The notes: generated from the sequence alone by a model not told the origin. A DNA stretch of 64,000 nucleotides from Coenobita brevimanus (GCA_032717465.1 CM064690.1:13942830-14006829); one strand, 5' to 3'; shown: positions 32,940-44,597, counted from the stretch's first letter. Numbers and translations are program-made.

Positions 32940-34192
32940 AGCATATTATGAGTCCCAACTTCTCAGTCACAGACATGGTGCAGTCCTGGGTTCTTTGTCC
33001 CTGAGTGGGTCAGTACAGACAAGGAGGGAAATCTACAAACACCACTGGTCAAAAGGCACACTTGTATTATCAAGAGACAAATACACACACATTCTGTGAA
33101 CAAAACTGAGGAACATAGAGTGACTCAAAATAGCATTTATAACAATCACTTTCCACCTACTGTAGTTCAGCAAGTCTGACCTTTACACGGTATTATACCT
33201 TCCCTGATATAGAGAGATGTTCACACAGTGTCACAGACAAGTCTCACAGATACACTAGTGCTCAGTATACACAGACAATATAGTGCAGTATATCCAATAT
33301 GTCAGACGTGTAACATAGACGGCAATATATACTCAAGCCCTTAAGCATAGGTGGTCGCATTACATAAATGGATTCCTAGCTAGCGAAGTACTTCCGCGTG
33401 ACATAGATGATACCCTAGCTAACCTTATACTATGTGCGCGTTACATAGGATGAGGATATAATACCTAGTATATGTCCGTGGGGGGGGGGGAGAGAGGGGG
33501 GGGGTAATAGTAAGTCTGGGGTGAGACGGATTACTCGGTGCGGAGATTTGGGGCCTAGGGGGGCTGCACTGGGGAGGGTTGCACTGGTATAAAATGTAAA
33601 ATGTTCTGTGGGTGACACTGGGGAAGGGTTTCACATCTGGGGCCCACTTGTGAGTGGGCATCGCACACTGCTCGTATGATTGCGAGTGTTAGTGTTCACT
33701 ATGGCACATGGGGGGGGGGAACACTAGGTCCATCAGGGGAGGGGAGGGACTAGTTCACTAGGGTAGGGCTGGTCAACACTGGGGGAAGCACAATAGCATA
33801 GAGGGGCGGGGCAGGAGCTAATTCACTGGGGTGGCGTTCACCAGCACTGGGGAGGGCACAACCGTAGGATTTCGTACTCACGGTACTGGTGGAGTGGAGG
33901 TATGGATCTCGGGTGGCAGGAAGGCCTATGCTTGGAGCCTCGGGTGGCGGCCGGGTATGGGGGGTGGGTCATCCAGTGTGCAGTACAGGGGAGGGTGGTC
34001 CGTAGGGTCACCACAAGACCTGGGGGAGTGAGCAGGTGGTGTGCTGGGCGGCTTCCTAGCCACAACAGCCCGGCAGGAGGCAGGGCTCTCCGGGCTAGGA
34101 CTGAAGAGGGTCAGGAGGCGCGCTGCTTGGTGTTTGCCCTTAGTCGTCATCAGGGTCCTGGGGGCGGACCTGGGGCGGTAACGGGTGGTGAG
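32940..34192 (+). repeat. GC-rich repeat unit, copy 2
   Basis: The left part resembles copy 3 at low identity (GTTCTTTGTCC and CAGACAAG blocks). The right part, 33480-34190, is G-rich with runs of nine or more G and shares the GGGCTAGGACTGAAGAGGG-type block with the GGGACTGGGACCGAACAGGG block of copy 3. It ends where a Tig-A fragment begins. No recognised gene. Confidence 0.4.
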
Positions 34193-34752
34193 GGAGGAGC
34201 AGGGTTGCCAGATTGGAAGTTGGCCACATTACCAAACTCCTCAATTTTCATTACCAAATTCGTAAAGGTAGCAATTATTCTTCACTAATAATATATATAA
34301 GTGGAAATACATGTAATCATTCTCCTAATAATTAACAGCATGTTGATTATTTTCACACTATGTAGGCTAACAGATTAATCAGAGAGAACAGATAATCCAC
34401 CATCTCCATCCTGTGTATCCTCATACATGTGAAAAATCCATTTGGTAGTGCATTATTCTGATTCATTACCAGATAAATTTTTCATTATCAAATTGGTCCA
34501 TGTTTGTTATTGAAAAATACCAAATGGCAACCCTGACAGGGGAGGGGGGAGGGAGGAGGAAGGAAGAGGTGAAGGGTCCGTGGTGTAAACAGCTGTTTGG
34601 TGCTGTGCGCCAATATCAGATTACAGGTAGGAAAAAATTCAGATTTGGGGGGGATTTTTTTTGGCCATATTTGGGTTCAGAAGGTCCAGGCCCACAACGT
34701 CCGGTAAGTGGGGTGTCCGGAAAGTGGGCGTCTAGATAGTACAGGGATTACT
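34193..34752. mobile_element. Tig-A right-end fragment with internal hAT-like MITE
   Basis: The right half matches the element at 51718-52802: CAGCTGTTTGG, then GTCCGGTAAGTGGGG, ending at GGGATTACTTTAACG. It includes a ~340-bp module bounded by CAGGGTTGCCAG and TGGCAACCCTG, also present in that element at about 52228-52580. Such ends resemble hAT termini. The left end of Tig-A is missing. Confidence 0.7.
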
Positions 34753-35557
34753 TTAACGTAGTGAGTAAGAATTAGTCTGAAAGAGAGAGTGAGGGGGAGA
34801 GCGGGAGTTAGAGACGGGGAGAGTTAGAGGTGTGTGTGTGTGTGTGTTAGCATTGCCTGCATCAAGCTGACATCCTTATTTATCTTTACTTAATTTATGT
34901 TATGCTAGGTGTTTTCAGGTCGACTTCTCGCCCTAAAGACACTGGCTACTGAGCGGGATCCTCTTTCGAGACCGGAACTAGAACACCTTAACAGAGGAAC
35001 AGGGCATAAAAACTCGGCAGGTTACTGTAACACATATTGCCTTAATTCAACTTCCCTATGATATACATACAATGGTATACAATACAGGGCATAGGTACAG
35101 TTACAGGCTTATTAGTGGCAGTATTTACAACACACTACACAAGCATTGTGATCACCCTCAGTCAGCAACATATATCATTAATACATAGGGGTTGGAGATA
35201 CAGTCCGTATAGTCCTTCTCCCCACAGTCCTAGTGTATTGTTCTTAGTTTCTGGGCTTAGGTAACTCACACTGTGTGTCAGAGTACTCTGTCTGTAGATG
35301 CATTCACTATCAGTTTGCACTGTATCACTATTCTGAGTTCAAACACACAATACGGGTATGGGCAATTTCTATTTCCCGGCGTGACACTGAGATTGCACTA
35401 GAGAGTTCCTTGGGCTGCTGAAGCCTGGGTCTTGTTAAGGTGGCACTCAGGTGTAGAAGGTTGGCCAATGGGCGTGCCTTCCCATAGGCGGCACGGGACC
35501 ACTACAGGGGGCGTCATGGCCTGGGTGCAATCCTGATCAGGGGTGCAAGGAGGCTCC

Positions 35558-36523
35558 CTACTGGCAGAGCCTCGACCTGATGAGTGGTCCTCGGGACTGG
35601 GACCGAACAGGGTCAGGTGTTGTTCCTGATGCCTCCTGCTCCGGGGGCCGGCAACGGGAGGAGCCCGGAAGGTCCCGCCCTGGGGTCCGGGGGACATCCC
35701 TGGGAGGCTGGGGACTGTGGTCCCCACAAGACTGGGGTTCCGTCAGGGGTTGGCTGCGGCATCCCTTCTGGGTGGCGTCCATCAGGTCCGGGCATTGACC
35801 AGGGGTGATCTGAAGGGCGTAGATCCCTCCCTCGGCGATCAGGCCCTGCCACCACTCCTCGAACGGCAGCTCCTCCTGGGAACCACACCTGTGGAGAGAG
35901 TGGGGAGATCGTCTCACGCAGCCTGTGGGTGGGAGGTGGGCCACGCCAGGGACTCCCTTCGATGGAGAAGCCCTAGAGACTGTGGATGAAGGGCATACGG
36001 TGGATGGCGCTTCCCCGACGCTGACTGTGGCCTGCGTCATGGTTCCACAGACCCTGAGGGCAGCAGCAGAAGGGTGTACAGTGGCCAACCCTTTCCCGGC
36101 ATGGGCGGTGGCCAATACCGCAGTGCTGCTCCTGAAGGAAGAGGAGGCAGATGATGGGCGTACGGTGGCCAACCCTTCCCCGGCACGGACGGTGGCCGAT
36201 GCCACGGTTCCACCTCCCTCTGGTATACCAGCCGATGTGCGTACGGTAGCCGACACGTCCAACCCGGGGTGTACAGTGGCCGCCACTTCAGGTCTGGTTC
36301 CTGGTGTGGCTGCAGCAGAAGGGCGTACAGTGGCCAACCCTTCCCTGGCACGGACCGTGGCCAATGCTGTGGTGCTGCAGTTGGCAACAGCAGAAGGACG
36401 TACAGTGGCCGATCCTTCCCTGGCACGGACAGTGGCCGATGCCGCGGTGCTGTTTGGGACTGTACTGAGACAAGTCCCACCGATCCTGGCGAAGGCTGGC
36501 CTGGCTGAGATGTAGTTGGCCAT
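35558..36523 (-). other. 321-codon frame, unrecognised; opposite strand also open
   Basis: Minus-strand frame with an N-terminal half of Ala/Thr/Val repeats (ATVRAREGLATVRPSAA-like units of about 20-30 residues) and a C-terminal half containing LPFEEWWQGLIAEGGIYALQ. I recognise no family. The plus strand carries a 196-codon frame through the same repeats (RTVANPSLARTVADAAV-like), so openness may come from composition. It could be a real repeat-family protein, since the non-repetitive part (WWQGLIAEGG) looks protein-like. No promoter or splice evidence. Confidence 0.25.
35990..36460. repeat. Minisatellite of about 60-90 bp units
   Basis: Repeated GTACGGTGGCCAACCC, TTCCCCGGCACGGAC and GGTGGCCGATGCC blocks, about six diverged units. 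Confidence 0.8.
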
Positions 36524-36957
36524 TACTGTGAGAATGCTGCTGGTCGTGTTGAGGGGAAGAGGGGCATAGGGCCGTGATGTACCGGGGCCTGTCTCTCTTG
36601 GACCCAGCGTATCCTTTACCTCCCCACCGTGGTGTCTTCCTGGGGTGGGGGTGAGATTGCAGCTCCATCCTAGGGGGGGGAATTCTGCGGGGGTGCGTAT
36701 CTCAGTTTCAATGATTGATAATTAACTAACAAATTCCTGTCTAATTATTGCACATTACTACCCCCTGGGGGTAGGGGGGATTTTCAAGAATACTCCCCCA
36801 GTATCCCAAACTGTTGTACGAGGTGACTAAAAGGGTTGGCGGAGGGTTAGTGCCCCTCCCCGGAAAACAACTAACTAAAAAGACAAACAAGAAGCCTCGG
36901 ACAAGGACAGACCAAAAGATGACGACCAAGGACCGGACAAAAGACATGGTACAGATC

Positions 36958-37923
36958 GAAACATGGACTGTAAGGGGTGCGAATGATGAAGTGAAAGAGA
37001 GAGAGATTGTCCAGGTGCTTGAGGGTGCGAAAGTGGATGTATGTGGAGTAACCGAAACTAAATGGCGAGGTGAGAGTGTGAGAGAATGGGAGTATGGATG
37101 GGGTATATGTGCAGGAGTAGGTGAGAATGTGAGGGCAAAAGAAGATATTGTTGTGAGTAAAAGATGGAAGGAGAACATAAGAGAGTATGAATCAGTTGGG
37201 TCAAGGATTGTGTGGGTAAGATTGAAAGTTGGAATACAAATGTGGGCGATTGTATGCATGTATGCGCCAATGCAAGATTGTGCAAGCAGAGTGAGAGAAG
37301 AGTTGTGGACAAATGTGCAAGTTTGCGTGGAAAAGTTTGGAAGGAATGAGAGAGTGTTTTTGATTGGTGATATGAATGATAAAGTAGGGAATGTGAAGGT
37401 GGATGGAATAGTTGGTGAGTGGGGTGTGCCTGCTGAGATATATGAGAATGGCAGTGCGTTAGTGGACATTTGTGCTGGGAGGGGGTTGGTGATAGCCAAT
37501 ACCCTCTTCAGGCACAAAATGATCTACAGTTACACATGGCAAGTGATGAGAAGGGTGGGTGTTCAACTGAATGAAAGGAAGGCAATGATTGATTATGTGT
37601 GTGTGGATGAAAGGATGCGAAGATGTGTAATGGATGCAAGAGCTTATAGAGGTTGGGGGAGTGGACTTTCTGACCATTACTTGGTGGTGACCAGAATCAA
37701 GATCCAAGTAAGATGGAGAAATAGAAGAAGGGAAGGAGTATTTGCAAGGAGAGTGGAAAGGTTACAAGAGGATGAGAAAAAGGCAGAATGTAAGAGAGAA
37801 GTGGAGGAACGATTGGGTAAATATGAATTAGAGCAAATGGGGGATGTGCAAGGTGTGTGCAGGATACTCACAGAAGAAATATTTACAGCATGTGATATGG
37901 TGTGTGGAAGGAAGAGAAGATAG
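36958..37923 (+). pseudogene. LINE-A endonuclease domain (apurinic-type)
   Basis: N-terminal endonuclease that nicks target DNA. Blocks in order: IETWTVRGANDEVKERE, DVCGVTETKWRG with the catalytic Glu, VWAIVCMYAP-like AIVCMYAPMQD, FLIGDMNDKVGNV, and the terminal GLSDHYLVV with the catalytic Asp-His. In related proteins the first block carries Asn (W-N-V-R-G); here it is Thr, which should cripple metal binding. The linker continues as KRRREGVFARRVERLQ and VEERLGKYELEQMG up to the stop at 37921-37923, where the frame shifts. Confidence 0.82.
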
Positions 37924-39895
37924 AGGGGGTGCAAGGAACAGCATGGTGGAATGAAGAGGTGAGACAGGCTGTGGCACAAAAGAAGAAAGCATACAATGAA
38001 TGGATGAGAAATAAGGATGTGGAAAAAGTTGAGAGGTGGAAGAGAGAGTTATATGTAGATAGGAAGAGAGAGGTGAAAAGATTAGTAAGGGAGAGTAAGA
38101 AGAGAGTGGATGAGGAATTTGGAAGGAATTTGAGTGTAAAGTGGAGGGACTGTAAGACAATGTTCTTGAAAGAGGTGAAGAGATTAAGACAGGGTGGCAG
38201 TGAAGTTAGCAGGGGAGTGAAAGATAAAAATGGTAGATTACTAGTGGAGAAGGGAGAAAAAGTGAGCAGATGGAGAGAACACTTTAAAGGATTTGTTGAT
38301 CATTTAGGATGGAAGTAATGTGAGTATAAGTGGCTGGGGAATGTCTGGGATAAGAAGGGAGGTGAGAATACAGGAAGAAATCAGTAGGATAGAAGTTGTG
38401 GAAGCAGTAAAGAAAGTCAAATTGGGGAAAGCCCCAGGAATTGATGGAGTGTGTGGTGAAATGCTCAAGCATGGGGGAGAGATAGCAGTAGAATGGATGT
38501 GGAAGATGTGCAGATTGGCCTGGGAGGAAGGTAGAGTCCTGGATGATTGGAAGTCATGGTTAATTATTCCCTTGTACAAAGGAAAAGGGGAAAGAGAAGT
38601 GTGTGGTAATCATATAGGCATTTGTCTTCTTAGTGTAATAGGAAAAATGTATGGTAGGATACTTATTGACAGAGTTAGAGAAAGAACAGAGGAATTAGTT
38701 GGAGAAGAACAGGGAGGTTTTAGGAAGAGAAGAGGTTGTGTAGATCAGATATTCATTATTAGATCTTTAGTGGAAAACTTGCTAGAGAAGGGAATGAAGT
38801 TGTATGCGGCTTTCATGGATTTGGGGAAAGCATATGACAGGGTGGATAGACAAGGATTGTGGAAAGTATTAAGAATATATGGAGTAGATGGGAAGTTGTT
38901 GAATGCTGTGAAGAGTATGTGTGATGGTGCTAAGGCTGCAGAGTGTGTGTATGGTGAACTGAGTGAATTTTTCTCTTTGAAGGTTGGTTGAAACAGGGAT
39001 GTGTCATGTCTCCATGGTTGTTCAATCTGTACATGGATGGGGTAATAAAAGAGGTGCAAGGTAGGGTAGTGGATGTTGGAGTGGCCCTGGTGAGAGAGGG
39101 TAGTGTTTGGAAACTCACTGTACTGTTCTTTGAATGATACTGTGTTGTTGAGTGAAGACAAAGGGGAGCTGCAAGGCTTGGTGGATGAGTTTGAGAGAGT
39201 AAGAAACAGAATTTAAAGGTGAATGTAGGGAAGAGTAAAGTGATGGCCTTTGAGAGAGGTGAAGTCAGTAAATGTACAGTGAGGTTGGATGGTGGGGAAT
39301 TGGAAAATGTGAGTATGTTTAAGTACCTTGGTAGTGTGATGAGTAAGAATGGTAGTTTGGAGGGTGAAGTGCTTGAATGGGTACAGCAGGGAAGAAAGGT
39401 TGCTGGTTCCTTGAAAGCAGTGATAAGAAACAGGGAAGTAAGCATGGAAGTGAAAAAGTTACTGCATGACAGTATTTTGATACCAACTCTATAATGTATG
39501 GAAATGAAGCTTGGACGTTGTTGGAAGGACACAAGTCATGCGTGAGAGCAGTGGAAATGAGTTATTTAAGAGGAGCCTGTGGAGACACACGAGAGACAGG
39601 CTGACAAAGGATGTGAAGGAGCGTTGTGGTGTGGATGTGGATGTGATAGGAAGCGTTAGGAGGAACACGCTGAGGTTTTTTGGCCATGTGGAGAGGATGG
39701 AAGGTGAGAGACTGATGAGGAGAGTGTTTGTGGGTGAGGGGGAGGGGGGGAGGCCGAGGATGAGATGGAGGGATGGGGTGGAGAGGTATATGAGAGAGGG
39801 GGGTGTGAGTTGGAAGCAGGGCAGTGAAATGGCAGGGGACAGGGCGACATGGAGGCAATTTGTTTGTGGCCACCCCGTACAGGATTGAGGCGTCT
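37902..39895 (+). pseudogene. LINE-A linker, reverse transcriptase and C-terminus, multiple frameshifts
   Basis: Pieces in order: GVQGTAWWNEEVRQAVAQKK and KRVDEEFGRNLSVKWRDCK (37930-38318); GKAPGIDGVCGEMLKHGG, EEQGGFRKRRGCVDQIF and AAFMDLGKAYDRVDRQG (38320-38991); KYLGSVMSKNGSLEGEV (39300-39370); FFGHVERMEGERLMRRVF and GRPRMRWRDGVERYM (39660-39800). Frameshifts occur at about 37921, 38318, 38990 (one T lost from a TTT run), 39130, 39200 and 39495. The catalytic FADD block is destroyed: at 39128-39140 the bases encoding A-D are deleted, leaving TTTGAATGATACTG. Not functional. Confidence 0.85.
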
Positions 39896-39994
39896 GGCAA
39901 TAGAGATATAGATAGACTAATGAATAATAATTAATAAATTACTGATGAAGAACAAACATTATTAATTGACGAAAGTATTATTTTTTGTCATTAA

Positions 39995-41016
39995 CCCCTT
40001 CTTTACCGACTCCCCCCCCCCCCCAGCGTAAACAGTACGTATTTCCCCCCATACCGATCTGACAGGTCCCCCTCCCGTAGCGTGAGAGGTAGTGTATATT
40101 TTTTGCCACGTCGAAACTATTCCCTTTGTTATTTGTTTGTATACTGATGATCACACAAACCCAGCATGATGTTGGCAATGAAAAAAACAAACAACCAAAC
40201 ATAAATCATTATATAAATTTACATATCTTATGCTGAAGTACTGTTACCCAGGTAACTTCTGTACAAAGTGGCTTGAAAATAATGTCCTGCACAGATTGAT
40301 GGCTTATTTATTTGCCTTGTAAGCTGAGCATGATGTGTGTGGACACACGTGACGGTGATGGCAACCTTGACCCACTTGTTGCCGAGAGTGTGGCATCACT
40401 AAGCTTGCTACTAATTTCCTCCTCCTCCTCACTCATATCAACCTCGCTATCATTTTCAGGATCATAGTCATCTACTAACACATCAGACACTGCTGCATCA
40501 TCATCTGATACATCTAAGTAAGTATCTTCATGAGGAATAAACCCGTCACAATTGGAATCTGCCAGAGGCACCATGCCAGAAAATATCCTGTAGACCCCCT
40601 CTCGTGGTCAAGTGCGTGATAACTGGCTCTCTCAGGCAGGCCAAAAGGTGTAAATTTTGCCGTATGTCAGCGGGAAATATATTACGATATCTGTAGTAGA
40701 AATTATAAATAAAATAATGATTGGTCTAAAAGAGGTTACATCACAGATGAGTGAGCAAGTCATTGGTGCCACCGCAACTCAGTCATGATGTATCTTATTA
40801 TGTCAGAACTTCGTCACAGTCTTCATTGTCAAAAAACACAGAGCTGTTGCTATCACGAGGTCCTCAGAAACAACATTACCGGGCTACCCTGAGGCCCATA
40901 AGATGCCAGTCATTAGAGGATGTACCAGCACACCATGGTTGCGGTTCCAGTGCGTCATGGGTGTTTACAAGCGATGTACAGGGGTACATCAAAACACATT
41001 TCTGGTAAAGATGGGC
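39995..41016 (-). mobile_element. piggyBac-type deletion derivative
   Basis: TTAA at 39991-39994, then CCCCTTCTTTACCGA. A candidate right end is GGTAAAGATGGGC followed by TTAA at 41017-41020, which inverted reads GCCCATCTTTACC, matching 10 of 13. It contains an acidic transposase N-terminal remnant. The right boundary is tentative. Confidence 0.55.
40308..40574 (-). pseudogene. piggyBac-like transposase N-terminal remnant
   Basis: An 88-codon minus-strand frame, strongly acidic: GFIPHEDTYLDVSDDDAAVS, then DYDPENDSEVDMSEEEEEIS and a Ser-rich tail. Such Asp/Glu/Ser-rich sequence is typical of piggyBac transposase N-termini (compare 22347-22700). The catalytic core is absent. Assignment rests on composition plus the TTAA-flanked CCCC end, so it is moderate. 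Confidence 0.5.
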
Positions 41017-41214
41017 TTAATAAATACAACCAAACTGTCGGCATATCTGTATATATTCACCGACTCCGGACCTGTATTCGTCGCGTGAGTAGTGAGGAGC
41101 GCGGTAACGCGTGAGTACGGCCAAAAAGTAGCAGCGCTCTCAGTTCCGCTACTGGCTAAAAAAAGTAATGGCGTTACCACCATTGCTATTAAAATGGTAG
41201 CGGCACTCTTCCCA

Positions 41215-41601
41215 GCTTTGTGTGGTACAGTGTTAAAGTGTGCGTTTTCGTATACTGAAGGATGAGGGTTCGCTCCCCGCCAGGGTAATAAACTTTGGGA
41301 GCATTCTTCTGGCCACTTACTGCTTTGGCAGATATAAGGGATCCTGTGGTTGAACCAGTGTCGCATACTATAAAGTATTCTTGCACGCAGTTGGCTTGCA
41401 CGGGCTGATTACACTTGACTCACAGACTACACACAATTCCAAAGCCACTCCAACACTTCAATTACACTTATAAACACCTCTCGCCCTGCATACAATCTCC
41501 ACCAGACAGCCTAAGCCACTTGGTAGAGGTACATAGGCTGTATCATCCCCACTTCAGTCGGGATAGGCCAGTCCTGCAGTGGACACTCAAACGGATGATG
41601 A
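41215..41601 (+). mobile_element. SINE-1 copy 3
   Basis: TGTGGTACAGTGTTAAAG (box A region, one change) and GAGGGTTCGCTCCCC (box B) at 41261-41280, then the SINE-1 body with GGTTGAACCAGTGTCG and CTAAGCCACTTGG, ending near ACGGATGATGAG. Box B is close to the tRNA consensus. Confidence 0.8.
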
Positions 41602-41635
41602 GATATATACAGTATAGAGAGAGAGAGAGAGATTA

Positions 41636-41690
41636 TAGCAGCAGCAACATTCATCAGCCATTACAAATCCACTGCTGAACAAAGGCCTTC
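41636..41690. repeat. Conserved ~50-bp module, copy 2
   Basis: AGCAGCAGCAACATTCATCA, then GCCATTACAAATCCACTGC and TGAACAAAGGCC. It lies between a GA-rich run and the next transposon. Confidence 0.9.
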
Positions 41691-41697
41691 CAATATA

Positions 41698-42754
41698 CAG
41701 TAACCTCTCAAATAATGCGAGGGTTAGGTTCCTGGAGAGGTCGCGTTAGTTAAAAATGCGTTATTTAAACATAATTTTCCCATAAGAAACAATGGTAATA
41801 TTGGGGGTTATGCTCCTGGACTCTGGGAAAGTCTACCCATTTGGGGAGCTATGCTACTCTAAACTTAAAAGCAACATTATTAATTTGAAAGAAAATCCAC
41901 GTAAAAAACAAAAACAGTATAGCTGGGGAGAAATAAACAACATTTGAGCCCTAGTTGGGCCGAAACGTTGTTTACTTCTCTCCAAGAATACAGTATGTAC
42001 ATACTATATTCTTTTTTTATGTGGATTTTCTTTCAATTCTGCTTCATTCATGACATTGTGAAAGTTCCTCAACATTATTAAATGCATTAATAGGTCATAA
42101 AAACACTACAGTAAAAGCAACATTTTCATTACAATAAGTAGGTCACAAACAATAACAACACACAGCCTCACCATCTATGCATCACTCGTCGTCTGCTGCT
42201 GTCCCTCCTTCCCCCTCTCCCCCACCTCCCACCGCTCCCCACCCTAAATTTGTTGTCCCTCCTCGCTCTGCTGTCATTCCTCTTCCTTTTCTTCTGACTC
42301 CCGTGCTACTGGTGATGAAGATAACTCCCTTAAGTTTTCTGTCTTCTTCATAAAGAACTACTCTATCTTGGTCTGAGTGGTTTTCTTCTTTCTGTTCTGC
42401 AGCATCAAGTTGTAACAGTTTAGATCTGTCATCACTTTCCTGGTCAAATTTTGTCTGAAAATGAACCAAATTGCTCAGAATGAGGCCAAACTTCATTTTC
42501 AAATATTATAGTTCAAATAAAACCGGTTTAAGCAACAGGCAAATAAATAATTGTATTTATGCATAAACTGCTACACACGGTGTATCAGCTCGGTACTGTC
42601 CAAGGCGCACGTGGCTAATTTGAAACCATCACATACGTTTAAAGTCGCGTTAAATCGAGAAACCCTTGTTAGTTAAACATATCTCAATAAACATTTCCTC
42701 ATGTTAAAACAAAAACACGTTTTTTTTTAACTCGCATTAGTTGAGAGGTAACTG
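41698..42754. mobile_element. Tig-B element (pogo/Tigger type)
   Basis: Left end after TA: CAGTAACCTCTCAAATAATG; inverted right end: CAGTTACCTCTCAACTAATG. The TIRs are well matched, with TA on both sides. Subterminal ATGCGAGGGTTAGG resembles other Tigger ends. The 106-codon minus-strand frame at 42182-42502 (DDRSKLLQLDAAEQKEE) may be a transposase C-terminus but I could not confirm that. Non-autonomous, 1057 bp. Confidence 0.82.
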
Positions 42755-42763
42755 TATATAAAT

Positions 42764-43171
42764 ATCATCATCATAATCATCATCATCAGCCATTTGAGCA
42801 TCCACTGCAGGACCAGCCCATCCTGACCAATGTTGGGACGATATAGCCAATGTATCTCAACCAAGTGGCTTAGGCTGTCTGTTAGAGATTGTATGTAGGG
42901 TGAGAAGTGCTTGTAAGTGTAATTGTAGTGTTGTAGTGGCTTTGGATGTGTGTGTAGTCTCTGAATCAAGTGTAATCGGCCTGCGCAAGCCGACTGGGTG
43001 CAAGCATACTTTTAATGTAAGCAACACTGGTTCAACCACAGCACCCCTTGTGTCCGCCATTGCAGTACATGGTCGGGTGAACACTCTCAATGTTTATTAC
43101 CCTGGCGGGGCGCGAACCCTGGTTCACCCGTGTACGAAACGCACACTCTGCCACTGTACCACAGAGGCTCC
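42764..43171 (-). mobile_element. SINE-1 copy 4
   Basis: Minus-strand copy. The head is at the right end (GTACCACAGAGGCTCC at 43156-43171; box B, inverted, around 43108-43120). The tail at the left is (ATC)n-rich and runs into CATCAGCCATTTGAGC then ATCCACTGCAGGACC, which parallels the conserved 50-bp module. Confidence 0.8.
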
Positions 43172-43187
43172 ACATATATATATATAT

Positions 43188-44447
43188 AAAAATGTACTCA
43201 CACTTTGAATGACAATAAATGCAGTGTTTATTGACATAGATACAAGAAAATTACATGTAATTAAAAAAAGATAAATGGCTAGTCTACTCTTTCCTGCGTG
43301 TTCGCAAATGTTCAAACTGATGACCACCATTTTCCAGACACAGCTGATAATGCGGACCAATGGATTCTAGAATATTACGAATCATTGCATTTGGAATTGC
43401 GAGACACTGTCTTTCAATTTCCTCTTTCAACTCATTGACTGTTGCTGGGTTTGCAGTTTTAACCTTATCTTTGAGATATCCCCATAAAAAAAAGTCTGTT
43501 GGCATGAGGTCTGGGGAACGTACAGGGAATTCAATGCCACCTCTGCGCCCAATACATGTGTTTGGATGAGTTGCATCGAGATAGGCCCTTACATCAGGAT
43601 GGTAGTGGGGAGGTGTTCTATCTTGCTGGAAGTAAATCTCTTCGTCACCAAGCATCTCTTCAATGCATGGACTGACGGATTCCTGCAGTATGTTTAGGTA
43701 AACGGCACCAGTGACAGTTTGGTAAAAAAAAGGATGGTCCTACGAAGCCTAATGCTGATATCCCACACAACACTGTAACCCCTGGTAAGTTCAAATGTTG
43801 TTCCATAGTAACATGTGGATTTTGAGGAGCCCAGTAGGTGCAATTGTGTTGATTAATTGAGCCATTTAACTTAAAGGTGGCCTCATCGCTTCAGACAAAT
43901 TTGTCTGGAAACGCTGCATCTTCTGCACCTTTTTCCAGGTATCGTTCACAAAATTCTACTCTTCGGTCAGGATCATCTTCATTGAGAGTGTGGATTAATG
44001 TCGGAATGTAACATTCCCAATGGACTCGCTGCAACATGTGATGGACGCTCAATTTTGGGATTCCTATCTCACGAGCTAATTGTCGTATGGATTTCTGTGG
44101 GGATCGGAGGAGGGTTTCCAGCAGTTGATCTTCTCTTGCGGGGCTGGTGGATGTCCGTGGTCTTCCAGAACGTTACTTATGGACGTCGTGTACTGTTCCA
44201 TCTGCTTCAAACTTATCTCTGATGCGAGCAGTGGTGCGTCGCGTTGGTGGATCTCTGTGAAACTGTCTTCTAAATTGTCTTTGCACCTCCGTGATGTTTT
44301 CGTACTTCCAGTAGAACTTTATGACAAATTTTCATTCTTCAAAAGTTAGTCGTACGTCTACCATTATTTCACATTAGTTGCATATGAAACAAAACAAAAA
44401 AAATTATATGAGTCATGGGCAGTCAAAGATTGAGTACATTTTGGGGG
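43188..44447 (-). mobile_element. Tc1/mariner-superfamily element, DD41D type
   Basis: The left end is AAAATGTACTCACACTTTGA and the inverted right end is AAAATGTACTCAATCTTTGA, so TIRs of at least 20 bp with two differences. A decayed transposase lies on the minus strand. It is flanked on the left by an (AT)n run. Confidence 0.82.
43284..44364 (-). pseudogene. DD41D (rosa-like) mariner transposase, decayed
   Basis: The N-terminal HTH region is readable from 44364: MVDVRLTFEE, stop, KFVIKFYWKYENITEVQRQF, then TARIRDKFEADGTVHDVHK. The catalytic domain reads [14 protein letters not shown] (first Asp), then YFQQDRTPPHYHPDVRAYL (second Asp) and FPVRSPDLMPTDFFLWGYL (third Asp). There are 41 residues between the second and third Asp. 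That spacing and the SPDLxPxDFFLWG block match DD41D mariner relatives. Stops (one just before SDEATF) and frameshifts inactivate it; the last 124 codons (43284-43655) are open. Confidence 0.82.
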
Positions 44448-44466
44448 GCAACCTTGTGTGTGTATA

Positions 44467-44468
44467 CA

Positions 44469-44510
<42 letters not shown>

Positions 44511-44597
44511 CAGTAGCAGCTTTCATCAGCCATTACAAATCCACTGCTGAACAAAGGCCTCCAAACATATATATATATAGATATATATATATATATA
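44467..44597. repeat. (AT)n arrays flanking 50-bp module copy 3
   Basis: An AT array (44467-44507), then AGCAGTAGCAGCTTTCATCA and GCCATTACAAATCC with TGAACAAAGGCC (44509-44562), then a second AT array up to the next transposon. Confidence 0.92.

Larger units (their letters stand above)
34850..36690 (+). repeat. GC-rich repeat unit, copy 3
   Basis: The most complete unit: a UTR-like left part (34900-35400), a GC-rich part (35400-35940) and a coding-like minisatellite (35990-36460), ending at a G-run TCCTAGGGGGGGG (36668-36680). The terminal purine run followed by AATTCTGC looks like a retroelement polypurine tract, but no long terminal repeats were found. Confidence 0.42.
36800..39912 (+). 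mobile_element. LINE-A copy 5, near full length, frameshifted
   Basis: Longest copy of the family: 5' region, endonuclease, linker, reverse transcriptase and the GGCGTCTGGC 3' end with a short GATA-like tail at 39899-39912. Several frameshifts and substitutions inactivate it. Confidence 0.88.

Noticed and set aside
36668..36690. Polypurine tract plus 3' LTR of a retrovirus-like element
   Set aside because: The G-run and following AATTCTGC are suggestive, but no repeated LTR, primer-binding site, protease, integrase or RT could be found in 30.9-36.8 kb.
41030..41215. Another TIR element suggested by GTAGCAGCGCTCTC and GTAGCGGCACTC
   Set aside because: Short similar segments only; no target duplication or paired ends could be established.
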